In this document: positions 1-10,227 of the stretch, piece by piece
How positions within the stretch are numbered: position 1 is the stretch's first letter
Layout of the letters: every line of letters starts with the position of its first letter
DNA from: an uncultured Hyphomicrobiales bacterium
Lineage (GTDB): Bacteria; Pseudomonadota; Alphaproteobacteria; Rhizobiales; Beijerinckiaceae
Length of the DNA: 64,000 bases
Direction of reading: 5' to 3'
Assembly: GCA_903847605.1 (NCBI GenBank)
Contig: CAINED010000076.1
Coordinates: forward strand, 1 to 64,000
Position numbers and translations under genes: made by a program
The notes under the pieces: model-generated
The model's input: the letters and a program-made list of their open reading frames with translations, nothing else
What the model was told of the DNA's origin: nothing
Database searches by the model: none

Positions 1-3000
1 AGCGATCTCGTCACGCCGCGCATCTGCTTCCAGTTTTCGGAATCGCTGAAAGCGCGCACGGAATTCACGCCGTTCATCGCGGTCTCCGGCAATGCGAATG
101 GCGCGATCACCAATGAAGACCGCCAGCTTTGCGTCGAAGGCCTCAAGCATGGCGAGCGCTATTCCATCGTCGTGCGTCAGGGCCTGCCCTCCGCCGTCGA
201 AGAGCAGCTGCTGAAATCCTCCGACTACGAAATCTACGTGAAGGACCGTTCCCCGCAGGCGCGCTTCACCGGTAAGAATTACGTGCTGCCGCGCGTCGGA
301 CAGGAAGGCATACCCATCGTCTCGACGAACACGCCGAAGATCGCGCTTGATGTCGTGCGCATCGGCGACCGCGGATTGTTGCCAGCCGTGCGCAGCGACG
401 AATTCCTGTCGCAGGTCAGTAGCTATCGGCTGCGCGATCTTCTCGACAACAAGGGCGTGAAGGTCTGGACCGGTACGCTCGATGTGAAGGCGGAACTCAA
501 CAAGGACGTGATCACCGCTTTTCCGGTTCTCGAAGCGCTGAAGAAGCTCGAACCCGGCGTTTACGTGATGGCCTCCCTGCCCGGCGAGAAAGCGCCCTCG
601 CAGGTGATGGAAGACAACGACGATTCCTATGAGAATCTTTCGACGCAATGGTTCGTCGTTTCCGATCTCGGGCTCACGTCTTTCTCGGGCGACGACGGCG
701 TCCATGTCTTCGCGCGCTCGCTCGCCAGCGCGGGGCCGCTCGCCAATCTCGAAGTGCGCCTCATCGCGCGCAACAATGAAATTCTCGGCACGGCGAAGAC
801 CGACGCCAACGGCCATGCGAAATTCGATCCCGGCCTTTCGCGCGGCACGGGCGGACTGGCGCCCGGCCTCGTGACGGCAAGCGACGGCAACGGCGATTAT
901 TCCTTCCTCGATCTCGCGACTTCGGCCTTCGATCTCACCGATCGCGGCGTGAAGGGGCGGCCTGCGGCGCGCGCGCTCGATGCACTCGTCTATGCCGAGC
1001 GCGGCGTCTATCGTTCCGGCGAAACCGTGAATGTGAGCGCGCTGCTGCGCGATCCGCGCGGCAATGCCGTTGCCGGCGTGCCATTGACGCTCGTCGTGCG
1101 CCGCCCCGATGGCGTCGAATACAAGCGCGCTTCGGTCGGCGATCAGGGCCTTGGCGGCCGCGCATGGTCGGTCAACCTTCTGCCGAGCGTGAAGTCAGGC
1201 ACATGGCGCGTGTCGGCCTATGCCGATCCCAAAAGCCCGGCCATCGGCGAAGCGACCTTCCTCGTCGAAGATTATCTGCCTGAGCGTCTCGACGTGACCA
1301 TCGCGCCGCAGGAGAAGCAGGTGCAGCCGGGCACGACGGCGAATATCGACACGGTCGCGCGCTTCCTCTACGGCGCGCCGGGCTCCGATCTTGAAATATC
1401 GGGCGAACTCGTCATTCAGGCGACAAAGCAGCTCAACCTGCCCGGACTCGAGGGCTATGTCGCCGGTCTCGAAGACCAGGAATTCGAGACGATCAAGAAA
1501 GACATCGAAACCTCGGACAATACGGACGACGACGGCAAGGCGACGGTCGAAGTCGAGATTCCCGATGTCGATACGACGCGCCCGCTCGAAGCGAAGTTCA
1601 TCATCCGCGTTGCGGAAGCGGGCGGCCGCGCCGTCGAGCGCATGGTTACTCTGCCCGTGCGTCCCAACAAGAGCCTCATCGCCCTGCGCAAGAACTTCGA
1701 GGAATTGCGCGAGGATTCCAGCGCGACATTCAACGTCATCGCGCTCAATGCGGAAGGCAATCGCGTCGGTGCGAATGGCCTGCGCTGGACGCTTTCGCGC
1801 GTCACCAACAATTACCAGTGGTACAATTCGGACGGCCGCTGGAGCTTCGAGCGTGTGAAGACGACGCGCCGTGTTTCGGAAGGCACGGTCGATGCGACAC
1901 CGCAGGGCGTCGCCTCGATCAGCGCGCCAGTTGGCTGGGGCGCCTATCGTCTCGACGTCGTCTCGAGCGATGGTTCGCTCGCGCCGGTCAGCATTTCCTT
2001 CAATGTGGGATGGTCGGGCGATGCAAGCGCCGACGTTCCGGATCTGCTCGAAGTCAATCTAGACAAGAAGGGTTATAATGCCGGCGAAGCCCTGAAACTG
2101 CGTGTCACCTCGCGCTTCGAAGGCAACGCGACGATCGCCATCGTCGGCGACCAGCTGCGCGAAATCGTTCTCGCTGACCTCAAGACCGGCGACAATGCCA
2201 TCGACATTCCCGTGAAACCGGAATGGGGCGCGAGCGCTTATGCGGTTGTACTCGCGCATCGTCCGCTCGATCAGCAGGCGCGGCGCATGCCGGGCCGCGC
2301 GCTCGGCCTTGCGTGGTTTGCGGTGGAAGCCGGACAGCGCAAGCTCGAAGTATCCATGCCGGTGCCGGATAAGGTCGAGCCGCGCAAGCCCTTCGCCATC
2401 CCCGTCGAACTCAAGGGTCTGACGCCAGGCGAAGACGCCTACATCACGCTGGCCGCGGTCGATGTCGGCATTCTCAATCTCACGCGCTACAAGACGCCCG
2501 ATCCGACGAACCATTTCTTCGGACAGCGCCAGCTCGGCGTGGAAATCCGCGATCTCTATGGACTGCTGATCGACGGCATGCAGGGCACGCGCGGCGCGAT
2601 CCGTTCGGGCGGCGATTCCGCAGGCGGTGGCGTCGAGGGCAATCGTCCGACGCAGGAACCGATGGCGCGTTATTCCGGCGTCGTCAAAGTGGGCCCGGAT
2701 GGCCGCGCGCAAGTGACGTTCGAACTCCCGGCTTTCAACGGCACCGTGCGGCTGATGGCCGTCGCGTGGTCGAAGTCGCGCGTCGGCTCCGCCGAGAAGG
2801 ATGTCTTCGTGCGCGATCCCGTGGTCGTGCAGGCGACGTTGCCGCGCTTCCTGAACTTCGGCGACAAGTCGCAATTCCACATGCAGATCGACAATGTCGA
2901 CGGCGCGCCGGGCCAGTATGTCGTCGATGTCGACATCCGTGGTCCAGTCACGATCGCGGCCGAAGCCTTGCGGCGCACGATCACGCTGAATGCGAAACAA

Positions 3001-4659
3001 CGCACGGAATTTTCCATTCCCGTGACGGCGGCCGGCATCGGCCGGGCGGAACTCGCGTTGCGTATCACCGGACCCAATCTCGATGCGACGCAGAATTTCG
3101 CGCTGAATGTGCAGTCCGGCAGTTCGGAAATCTATCGCCGCACGGTGCGCGATCTGCCGGCCGGACAGAGCATCACGATCACAAACGATCTCGTGGCGGA
3201 TTTCCTGCCGGGCACGGGCGCGATCTCCGTTGCGGCCTCGCCGCTCGGCGCCATCGACGTGCCGGCGCTGCTGCAGGCGCTCGATCGCTATCCCTATGGC
3301 TGCACGGAACAGACCGTGAGCCGCGCGCTACCGCTGCTCTATGTCAACCAGCTTGCGACGGCGAACCTTCTCGCGCTCGATGGCGATCTGCGCCAGCGTA
3401 TCCAGTCGGCCATCGACAAGGTTCTGTCGCGGCAGGATGCGAGCGGCTCCTTCGGCCTGTGGTCTTCGGAAAGCTCGAACGATCTCTGGCTCGACGCCTT
3501 CGTCAGCGACTTCCTGACGCGCGCGCGGGAAGCCAATTACGAAATCCCGCAACGCAGTTTCGATCAGGCCCTCGACCGCCTGCGCAATCAGGTGGTCAAC
3601 GCCAGCGATGTATCCGCGGCGAATTCGGGACCGATCGCCTATGCCATCTATGTGCTGGCGCGTAACGGCCGCCCGATCATCGGCGACCTGCGCTACCTTG
3701 CTGACACGAAGATGGAGGCTTTCACCAATCCGCTGGCGCGCGCGCAACTCGGCGCGGCCTTCGCGCTGCTTGGCGACCGCGGCCGTGCGACCGCAGCCTT
3801 TGAGGCCGCGTCGCGCTTGCTCGTCGCTTCGCAACGCACGCGCTTCTCGCGCTCCGATTACGGTTCGCTGTTGCGCGACAGCGCGGGCATGCTCGCCCTC
3901 GCCGCCGAAACGAATGCGGGCGATGCGATGCTGACGCGCGCGGCGATGACCGTGCAGCAGGAGCGCGGCTTCACGCGCTATACCAGCACGCAGGAAAACA
4001 CCTGGATGGTGCTGGCCGCCACTGCGATGTCGAAGCAGGCGCAGAACATGACGCTCACCATCGATGGCCAGCCGCACAAGGGTGCTTACTTCCGCACCTG
4101 GCGCGGCTTCGCGCTCGACGGGCGCGAAGTGCGCATCGGCAACGAAGGCCAGTCGCCGGCGCAGGTCGTCATCACGACGGCCGGCCAGCCTTCGGTGAAG
4201 GAGCCCGCGGAATCGCAGGGCTATCAGGTCGAGCGGAATTACTTCACGCTCGAGGGCAAGCCCGCCGATCTCGCCAACATCAAGCAGAACGAGCGCCTTG
4301 TCGTGACGCTGAAAGTCACCGAACTCGAAGCCGCCTATGCGCGTCTGCTGCTGGTCGATCAACTGCCGGCGGGTCTCGAGATCGACAATCCGCGTCTTGT
4401 GGACAGCGGCTCCATCGAAGCCCTGCCGTGGCTGAAGAGCGACGTGTCCGTCGATCACGCGGAATACAAGGACGACCGCTTCGTTGCTGCCTTCGAACGC
4501 GCCGGCAAGCAGAAGGCCGTATTCTACGCCGCCTATATCGTGCGCGCGGTGACACCCGGGCAATATGTGCTGCCGCCGGCGTCGATCGAGGACATGTATC
4601 GTCCCGAGCGCTTCGGGCGCACGGCCTTCGGCACGGTCACGGTCACCAGCGCGAAGTAA
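1..4659 (+). CDS. yfhM: Alpha-2-macroglobulin family protein, thioester type (5' partial)
   Basis: Large periplasmic protease-trap protein; the frame is open from base 1, so the N-terminus with signal peptide lies outside the window (1552 residues visible). An MG2-like strand (YAERGVYRSGETV) lies near visible residue 335, and the thioester motif C-T-E-Q is encoded at 3301-3312 (PYGCTEQTVSR), followed by the helical thioester domain and a C-terminal receptor-like beta domain. The family captures proteases that cleave its bait region and is thought to guard the periplasm when the envelope is breached. pbpC follows 8 bases after the stop, the same pairing as E. coli yfhM-pbpC, where PBP1C would repair peptidoglycan. 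The intact CxEQ argues for an active thioester form rather than the thioester-less YfaS type. Confidence 0.95.
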   Translation, partial: SDLVTPRICFQFSESLKARTEFTPFIAVSGNANGAITNEDRQLCVEGLKHGERYSIVVRQGLPSAVEEQLLKSSDYEIYVKDRSPQARFTGKNYVLPRVGQEGIPIVSTNTPKIALDVVRIGDRGLLPAVRSDEFLSQVSSYRLRDLLDNKGVKVWTGTLDVKAELNKDVITAFPVLEALKKLEPGVYVMASLPGEKAPSQVMEDNDDSYENLSTQWFVVSDLGLTSFSGDDGVHVFARSLASAGPLANLEVRLIARNNEILGTAKTDANGHAKFDPGLSRGTGGLAPGLVTASDGNGDYSFLDLATSAFDLTDRGVKGRPAARALDALVYAERGVYRSGETVNVSALLRDPRGNAVAGVPLTLVVRRPDGVEYKRASVGDQGLGGRAWSVNLLPSVKSGTWRVSAYADPKSPAIGEATFLVEDYLPERLDVTIAPQEKQVQPGTTANIDTVARFLYGAPGSDLEISGELVIQATKQLNLPGLEGYVAGLEDQEFETIKKDIETSDNTDDDGKATVEVEIPDVDTTRPLEAKFIIRVAEAGGRAVERMVTLPVRPNKSLIALRKNFEELREDSSATFNVIALNAEGNRVGANGLRWTLSRVTNNYQWYNSDGRWSFERVKTTRRVSEGTVDATPQGVASISAPVGWGAYRLDVVSSDGSLAPVSISFNVGWSGDASADVPDLLEVNLDKKGYNAGEALKLRVTSRFEGNATIAIVGDQLREIVLADLKTGDNAIDIPVKPEWGASAYAVVLAHRPLDQQARRMPGRALGLAWFAVEAGQRKLEVSMPVPDKVEPRKPFAIPVELKGLTPGEDAYITLAAVDVGILNLTRYKTPDPTNHFFGQRQLGVEIRDLYGLLIDGMQGTRGAIRSGGDSAGGGVEGNRPTQEPMARYSGVVKVGPDGRAQVTFELPAFNGTVRLMAVAWSKSRVGSAEKDVFVRDPVVVQATLPRFLNFGDKSQFHMQIDNVDGAPGQYVVDVDIRGPVTIAAEALRRTITLNAKQRTEFSIPVTAAGIGRAELALRITGPNLDATQNFALNVQSGSSEIYRRTVRDLPAGQSITITNDLVADFLPGTGAISVAASPLGAIDVPALLQALDRYPYGCTEQTVSRALPLLYVNQLATANLLALDGDLRQRIQSAIDKVLSRQDASGSFGLWSSESSNDLWLDAFVSDFLTRAREANYEIPQRSFDQALDRLRNQVVNASDVSAANSGPIAYAIYVLARNGRPIIGDLRYLADTKMEAFTNPLARAQLGAAFALLGDRGRATAAFEAASRLLVASQRTRFSRSDYGSLLRDSAGMLALAAETNAGDAMLTRAAMTVQQERGFTRYTSTQENTWMVLAATAMSKQAQNMTLTIDGQPHKGAYFRTWRGFALDGREVRIGNEGQSPAQVVITTAGQPSVKEPAESQGYQVERNYFTLEGKPADLANIKQNERLVVTLKVTELEAAYARLLLVDQLPAGLEIDNPRLVDSGSIEALPWLKSDVSVDHAEYKDDRFVAAFERAGKQKAVFYAAYIVRAVTPGQYVLPPASIEDMYRPERFGRTAFGTVTVTSAK

Positions 4660-4667
4660 GTGCAACG

Positions 4668-6773
4668 ATGAGCGCAGGCGCGCGCGAGCGCAAACGAAGA
4701 CGCAAATATGCCGCGGCGATGATCGTCGCCGCGGCTTTGGGTCTCGGCGTGCCCGCGGCGTGGGAGAATTACGTCGCCTCGCTCGGTCCGCTCGACTATT
4801 CGCCCGCGCAGCGCGGCTCGACAGTCGCCGTGGACCGTAACGGACAGTTGCTGCGCGCCTTCACGACGAAAGAGGGACGCTGGCGGCTGCCGCTGGAAAC
4901 GCAGGATGTCGATCCGCGCTTCCTGGCGATGCTGAAAGGCTACGAAGACAATCGCTTCGACAGCCATGAGGGGATCGACTGGCGCGCGATGCTGCGCGCC
5001 GTCACGCAGGCCGTTACCAACGGACGCGTCGTTTCCGGCGGCTCCACGCTGACGATGCAGGTTGCGCGCCTGCTCGAGCCGCGCGACGAGCGGACTTTGC
5101 CTGCAAAACTGCGCCAGATCGTGCGCGCGGCGCAGATCGAACGGCAGTTGAGCAAGAAAGAAATTCTCGATCTCTATCTCGTGCTCGCGCCCTACGGCGG
5201 CAATCTCGAAGGATTGCGCGCTGCGAGCATCGCCTATTTCGGGAAGGAGCCGAAGCGCCTGTCCTTCGGCGAACAGGCGCTGCTGGTCGCCATCCCGCAA
5301 GCGCCGGAAGTGCGAAGGCCTGATCGCGCGACAGGAATTGCCAAACGCGCGCGCGACCGCGTGATCGACCGCGCCGTCGAGCGAAAGCTCATTACGCGAG
5401 AGGAAGGCGAACGCGCCAAAAGCGAGGCAGTGCCATCGCAACGCCATCCCTTCCCCTCGAATGCGCCGCATGCTTCGGAAGCCGCGCTCGCAGCAGCGCC
5501 GTCCCAGCGCATCCTGCAATTCAGCTACGATCGCGCGCTGCAGGTTTCGCTCGAAGCGCTGTTGAAAGAACATGGCGAGCGGCTTGACCCGAAGATCACC
5601 GGCGCCATCGTCGTCATCGACAACAAGAGCGGGCATATTCTCGCGCGCGTCGGCTCGGCCGATTACTTCTCCAGCGAGCGCGCGGGCGCCATCGACATGA
5701 CGAATGCGCTGCGTTCGCCGGGTTCGGCGCTGAAGCCTTTCATCTATGCGCTCGCTTTCGAGAACGGGGTCGCGCATCCCGAAACGATGGTCGACGACCG
5801 GCGCACGCGCTACGGCATCTATGCACCGGAAAATTTCGACCTCACTTTTCAGGGTCAGGTGAGTGCGCGGCTCGCGCTGCAGATGTCGCTCAACATTCCC
5901 GCTGTCGCTTTGCTCAACGAAGTCACGCCGTCGCGCTTTCTCGCGCGGATGAAGAACGCCGGCGCGAATATCGTCGTGCCCAAGGAAGCGCCGCCGGGAC
6001 TTGCTCTGGCGCTTGGCGGTCTCGGCATCACGCTGACCGACCTGGCCCGGCTTTATTCCGGTCTCGCGCGCGGCGGCGATATGCCCCAACTTGTCGAGCG
6101 GCTCGACAGGCCGCGTCCGTCCGCGCAAGGCGCAACCATCGCCGAACCCGTCGCATCCTGGTATGTCGCCGACATCTTGCGCGGTACGCCGCCGCCGACC
6201 AATGCGCTCGCGGGAAAGATCTCCTTCAAGACAGGCACGTCCTATGGCTATCGCGACGCGATTGCCGTTGGCTTCGACAGCCGCGTGACGATAGCTGTCT
6301 GGCTCGGGCGGGCCGACAATGGCGCGGTGCATGGCCTCGTCGCGAGGCAGGCAGCTGCGCCCGTTCTGTTCGACGCCTTCGCGCGCATTCCCGGCGCCAT
6401 TGCGCCGGTAACGCGCCCGCCGAACGCACTCGTCGCGCGCACGAGCGAATTGCCGCCGCCGTTGCGATCCTTGCGCAAGGATACGCCGAAAGCCATCGCG
6501 AGCGCGCAGACCAGCGAAATGAAGATCGCCTATCCGCCGCAGGGTGCGCGCGTGGATCTTGGTCTTGCGCGCGGCCCGACGCGCGAAGCCCTGCTCGCGC
6601 TGAAAGTGCAGGGCGGCGTTGCGCCGTTTACATGGATCGTGAACGGCGCGCCCATCGGTACGCCGGAACATCGCCGCCAGTCCACGTGGACGCCCGACGG
6701 CGCAGGTTTCGCGCGCGTTTCCGTGATCGACGCGAAGGGCACGACGGATTCGGTGCTGGTGCGGCTGGAATAG
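4668..6773 (+). CDS. pbpC: Penicillin-binding protein 1C
   Basis: Bifunctional murein glycosyltransferase/transpeptidase of 701 residues. A short cationic N-terminus precedes one membrane anchor (about residues 14-31). The GT51 domain carries the catalytic Glu93 in YEDNRF and the SGGSTLTMQVARLL motif; the transpeptidase domain shows SALK (SxxK), SLN (SxN) and KTGTS (KTG); the PBP_C tail starts near IAYPPQGARV. The ATG at 4668 was chosen because the upstream in-frame codons overlap the alpha-2-macroglobulin gene and the anchor begins right after this ATG. It is probably cotranscribed with the preceding gene. Its TAG stop abuts the stop of the convergent YfhO-type gene with no spacer. Confidence 0.95.
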   Translation: MSAGARERKRRRKYAAAMIVAAALGLGVPAAWENYVASLGPLDYSPAQRGSTVAVDRNGQLLRAFTTKEGRWRLPLETQDVDPRFLAMLKGYEDNRFDSHEGIDWRAMLRAVTQAVTNGRVVSGGSTLTMQVARLLEPRDERTLPAKLRQIVRAAQIERQLSKKEILDLYLVLAPYGGNLEGLRAASIAYFGKEPKRLSFGEQALLVAIPQAPEVRRPDRATGIAKRARDRVIDRAVERKLITREEGERAKSEAVPSQRHPFPSNAPHASEAALAAAPSQRILQFSYDRALQVSLEALLKEHGERLDPKITGAIVVIDNKSGHILARVGSADYFSSERAGAIDMTNALRSPGSALKPFIYALAFENGVAHPETMVDDRRTRYGIYAPENFDLTFQGQVSARLALQMSLNIPAVALLNEVTPSRFLARMKNAGANIVVPKEAPPGLALALGGLGITLTDLARLYSGLARGGDMPQLVERLDRPRPSAQGATIAEPVASWYVADILRGTPPPTNALAGKISFKTGTSYGYRDAIAVGFDSRVTIAVWLGRADNGAVHGLVARQAAAPVLFDAFARIPGAIAPVTRPPNALVARTSELPPPLRSLRKDTPKAIASAQTSEMKIAYPPQGARVDLGLARGPTREALLALKVQGGVAPFTWIVNGAPIGTPEHRRQSTWTPDGAGFARVSVIDAKGTTDSVLVRLE

Positions 6774-9119
6774 CTATTTCAGCTTTTCTTTGAGGCTCGC
6801 GAACAAGCCTTCAAACGGCTTGAAGCGGAACGTCACCACATGCTGCCCTTCGGGAATCGCAACCGCGCGGAAGATGACATTGGCGCGCAACAGCTCCGCC
6901 GGCTTTCCGTCGATCTCCACCGTCCACCAGGGATGCCAGACATCGTGCAGCACCAGCCATCCCGGCGCGCTTGATGTCGCCTCCACGCGCACTTCCGTAT
7001 TGCCGTAAAAGAGAATGCGCGCCCGCGTCTGCGCCGCAGCTTCGTTTTGCACATTTAATACAGGCGCGGCCTCCAGCAACACGGTGTTTCGGAAATCGAC
7101 GGTGGGCCACTCACCGCTCTTGATCATCGCGTCGAAGCTGGCCGCGACGGCGCGCGATGCAATCAGCACGCGCGGCAGCGCATGCGGATTCTCATAGATA
7201 TAGGCGTCCTTCGTGCGGGTGATTTCCTGGAGGTCGCCCGGTTTGAAATTTTTGTCGAGTTCCTGCGCGGGCACGCCGAATGCGAGATAGCGCACGCCCA
7301 GCAGATCGAGCATCGGCGAACGATAGGAGTTGAACAGCGGCGAGAATTTGCGCTGTTCGGGGATCGCGACATGGTCAATGGCGCCTGTGGCATTGGCATA
7401 CCAGCCGAGCACCAGTGGATTGTAGCCCAGCCAGTGATCGAAGCCGTGAACAAGCGCGGTATCAGGCCATGCAAAGCCGACAGCCGACATGTCGACCCGG
7501 TCGCGCCGGTCGGGCGCTGCCGCCTTCTGCAAGCGGTCCATCAGCAGGTTGATGGTGGGATTGGCGGTTTCCGGCCGCAGCACGTCGTACTCTTGCGGCG
7601 GCAGCGCCGTCGATTCATTGGGCCCGTTGCTGAGCGCGAGATCGGCGGTCATCGCCACTGCCGCGAGAACGACGGCGACATTCACGCGATGCCAGTTCAG
7701 CCGCATGATCCAGAGAAGGAAGCTCGCGAGGAAGAAGCTGGCGACGGCGATAGTGAGCGGCACGCCAATTTGGGACAGCCTGCCCTTGCTCCATGCAATG
7801 AAGACACAGGAGAGCAGCGCCAGACAGACGAGCGAAATACTCGCGATCATCTGCAGTTTCGTCTGCCTGTCCTCCGCATCGAGAAGTCGATGGACGAGGT
7901 AGCCTGCGATGAGCGCCGCCATTGCGCCGAGAATGAATGTCGCATCCGCGGGTCTGCGAAACATGTCCGCCCCGGGCAGCGTATAGGCCAGTTGAAAGAA
8001 GGGCGTATATTTGCCGAGCGCGTAAAGAATGGCGAAGATCGCGACGACAGTGAAGAAGCGAATCTCGCGGTCGAAGATGCGCCCGCGCACGACGCCGATG
8101 GCGATCAGCGCAACGACGGGCAACGCCCCGAAATAGATGTCCGCCATATTGCGCGCGAGGGCGAGATTGTCGTTCCACACCTCCGGCGTCGGCGGGCCCC
8201 AATATTTCGCCATGGGTCCGGCCGTGCCGAAGAGATTGGCGCTGATCATTGTGAAGAAAGCTGCGGGATGGAGCGATGCCGCCACTGCGCTTTCATAGGT
8301 GATGACGGGCCGGTTCGACTGCGCGGCGAAAACGGCGGTGAGGAGGACAGGAAGCGCAACGATCAGCAATCCCGTGATTGCCGCTCCGCCGGTCGGGATG
8401 AAATTCGAAAGAAAGCGTTTCAATCCGAACGGCGCTTCGAAGAGACGTGCGAGGACATATGTCGCGAGAACGAGCACGCACAGCAAGGCGACCTGATCGC
8501 GCCCGATCGCCATGAAGGCTGCGGCAACGCCGGCGAGCAGGCCCCACAGGAAGGATCGCCGGTCGAGCGCACGCGCCAGCAGCCACAACGCAATGGCGAA
8601 CCAGCACAGGCTCATCACCTGTCCGAGATGCTGAATGCGCCAGGCGTTCGATGCGCCAAAAGAAAAGACAAACGCCGCGACAAGCGCGCCGGCGGGATGC
8701 CAGCCACGATCGCGCGCATACATGAGAATGCCAAGGCCGCCGCAAAAAAGAGTCGCGAAAACCGCTGCATCGGCGGCTCTGAATCCGGGAACGGGATTCA
8801 GCAAAGCCAGTATCAGGAATGGCGGAGAGAAAATCAGCGACTGGGGATCGGCGATCTGCGGCTGACCGCTGAAGACATTGGGCGCCCAGAAGGGCCATTC
8901 GCCGGCGTGAATGGAGCGCGCGAGAAAGACCAGCGAGGGGTAAAATTCCGCCTTGGCGTCCCAGGGGATCGTGTACCTGCCGGAGAGCCAGGGAAAGGCA
9001 AGGACAAGCGTGCCCAAGGCAAACAGCAAAACGGCCGGTAGATAACCCGGCCGCTGCTGATCGATCGTACCGCTGATGTGCAGATTATTCGACGGCGTTT
9101 GACTTGGATTCCGGGGCAT
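6774..9119 (-). CDS. YfhO-family multi-spanning membrane protein
   Basis: 781 residues with roughly a dozen hydrophobic segments and a large C-terminal soluble portion (from about residue 500). It begins with a GT-C-like arrangement: a first membrane helix (LLFALGTLVLAFPWL), then a periplasmic loop containing WDAKAEFYPS, as in the YfhO family. Members are thought to be polyprenyl-phosphate-sugar-dependent glycosyltransferases; YfhO in Firmicutes is linked to lipoteichoic-acid glycosylation. The substrate here is unknown. The start overlaps the 3' end of the GTP cyclohydrolase II gene by 35 bases, suggesting translational coupling, so it may belong functionally with the GTP-derived cluster next to it. 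Confidence 0.85.
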   Translation of the reverse strand: MPRNPSQTPSNNLHISGTIDQQRPGYLPAVLLFALGTLVLAFPWLSGRYTIPWDAKAEFYPSLVFLARSIHAGEWPFWAPNVFSGQPQIADPQSLIFSPPFLILALLNPVPGFRAADAAVFATLFCGGLGILMYARDRGWHPAGALVAAFVFSFGASNAWRIQHLGQVMSLCWFAIALWLLARALDRRSFLWGLLAGVAAAFMAIGRDQVALLCVLVLATYVLARLFEAPFGLKRFLSNFIPTGGAAITGLLIVALPVLLTAVFAAQSNRPVITYESAVAASLHPAAFFTMISANLFGTAGPMAKYWGPPTPEVWNDNLALARNMADIYFGALPVVALIAIGVVRGRIFDREIRFFTVVAIFAILYALGKYTPFFQLAYTLPGADMFRRPADATFILGAMAALIAGYLVHRLLDAEDRQTKLQMIASISLVCLALLSCVFIAWSKGRLSQIGVPLTIAVASFFLASFLLWIMRLNWHRVNVAVVLAAVAMTADLALSNGPNESTALPPQEYDVLRPETANPTINLLMDRLQKAAAPDRRDRVDMSAVGFAWPDTALVHGFDHWLGYNPLVLGWYANATGAIDHVAIPEQRKFSPLFNSYRSPMLDLLGVRYLAFGVPAQELDKNFKPGDLQEITRTKDAYIYENPHALPRVLIASRAVAASFDAMIKSGEWPTVDFRNTVLLEAAPVLNVQNEAAAQTRARILFYGNTEVRVEATSSAPGWLVLHDVWHPWWTVEIDGKPAELLRANVIFRAVAIPEGQHVVTFRFKPFEGLFASLKEKLK

Positions 9120-10227
9120 CGAGCTCGATGTAATGACCGGCGCGATCGCGCTTGGAGGCGAGATAGCGCACGTTGTGATCGTTCAGGCGGCCTATGATAC
9201 GCTGATCCGCCACGACATCCAGCCCCGCATGTTCGAGAGCGGCGATCTTGAACGGATTGTTCGTCATCACGCGCACGCGGGCGATGCCGAGCTCCTTCAG
9301 CATGGAGGCTGCGAAATCGAAGCCACGCTGATCGTGATCGAAGCCGAGCACTGCATCCGCATCGTAGGTATCGAAACCCTTCGATTGCAGCTTGTAGGCG
9401 CGGATCTTGTTGGAAAGGCCGTTGCCGCGCCCTTCCTGATCGAGATAAAGCAGCACGCCGCCGCCGTTTTCGGCCATGAATTTCACGGTCTGGCGCAACT
9501 GGTCGCCGCAATCGCATTTCATTGAACCGAAGAGGTCGCCCGTGAGGCAGGCCGAATGCAGGCGCACTGTGACCGGTTCGGCGAGATTGGGCTTGCCGAC
9601 CACGACGGCCACCTGATCGCGCAGGCCCTCGCCACCACGGAAGACAACGAATTCAGTGTCAGGCGCCTCTTCGAGAGGAACGGGCGCGCGGGAAATGATG
9701 TGCAGCGATGCCGCATTCCGGCTGCGGAAGATGGAGATCGCCGAGGCGTCGACTTCGATCAGTCCGAGATCCGCAACCGAACGCACCGAAACCGGAACGA
9801 CAATCGCCGCAGGCAGGACCAGCGCGAGATGAAGAAGCTCGAGAGCGGCGGTGTCGAGTTTGGAAAGGGGCGCGACCGGCGCGTCGTAGCGAGCGCTGAC
9901 TTCCAGGGCAAGCGTCGAGATGCGCGCGGTGTCGATGCGCGGCAGGGCGAAGGAGCCAGGCGAAGTGCGCTCGAATCCGAGCCGATTCAGACGCGGAGCC
10001 GGCAGAACGAGACGCGCGTTGCGGCGCGCAAGGTTTTGCAAGTCGGCGGCGATCCGCTCGTCGAGCGCTTCAACGCCAAGTGCGACGGCGAGAGACTGGC
10101 CAGCGCGCAATAAAACGGGCCTGCCGGCCCGTACTTCGGAAATCGCCCGTTCCACGGCGACAGTCTGTCTGTCCCCGCGGACGTCCGCGAACAAATCGGA
10201 AATCGACACGTCTACCCTCACTTGCAC
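9085..10227 (-). CDS. GTP cyclohydrolase II with extra N-terminal domain
   Basis: The C-terminal ~200 residues are a complete GTP cyclohydrolase II: zinc ligands in CLTGDLFGSMKCDC (C-x10-C-x-C), catalytic Tyr in KIRAYKLQ (equivalent to E. coli RibA Tyr105) and Arg in LGFDHDQR. It should open GTP to 2,5-diamino-6-ribosylamino-pyrimidinone phosphate with release of formate and pyrophosphate. The N-terminal ~175 residues are a weakly recognisable extension at the place where RibB fuses in RibBA, but I see no DHBP-synthase catalytic acidic motif. It lies divergent from a RibD-type reductase and near a PTPS homologue, glycosyltransferase and methyltransferase rather than ribE/ribH, so a specialised pathway is more likely than housekeeping riboflavin synthesis. 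GTG start; alternative GTG codons lie a few codons downstream. Confidence 0.9.
   Translation of the reverse strand: MQVRVDVSISDLFADVRGDRQTVAVERAISEVRAGRPVLLRAGQSLAVALGVEALDERIAADLQNLARRNARLVLPAPRLNRLGFERTSPGSFALPRIDTARISTLALEVSARYDAPVAPLSKLDTAALELLHLALVLPAAIVVPVSVRSVADLGLIEVDASAISIFRSRNAASLHIISRAPVPLEEAPDTEFVVFRGGEGLRDQVAVVVGKPNLAEPVTVRLHSACLTGDLFGSMKCDCGDQLRQTVKFMAENGGGVLLYLDQEGRGNGLSNKIRAYKLQSKGFDTYDADAVLGFDHDQRGFDFAASMLKELGIARVRVMTNNPFKIAALEHAGLDVVADQRIIGRLNDHNVRYLASKRDRAGHYIELDAPESKSNAVE

Noticed and set aside
4533-6671. Very long open frame (712 codons) antisense to pbpC
   Set aside because: Arg/Ala/His-rich shadow of a GC-rich gene; the sense strand has all PBP1C motifs and the antisense product matches no protein pattern.
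7182-9041. 619-codon frame antisense to the YfhO-type gene
   Set aside because: Composition is Arg/Glu/Gly-rich without domains; the minus-strand protein shows clear membrane helices.
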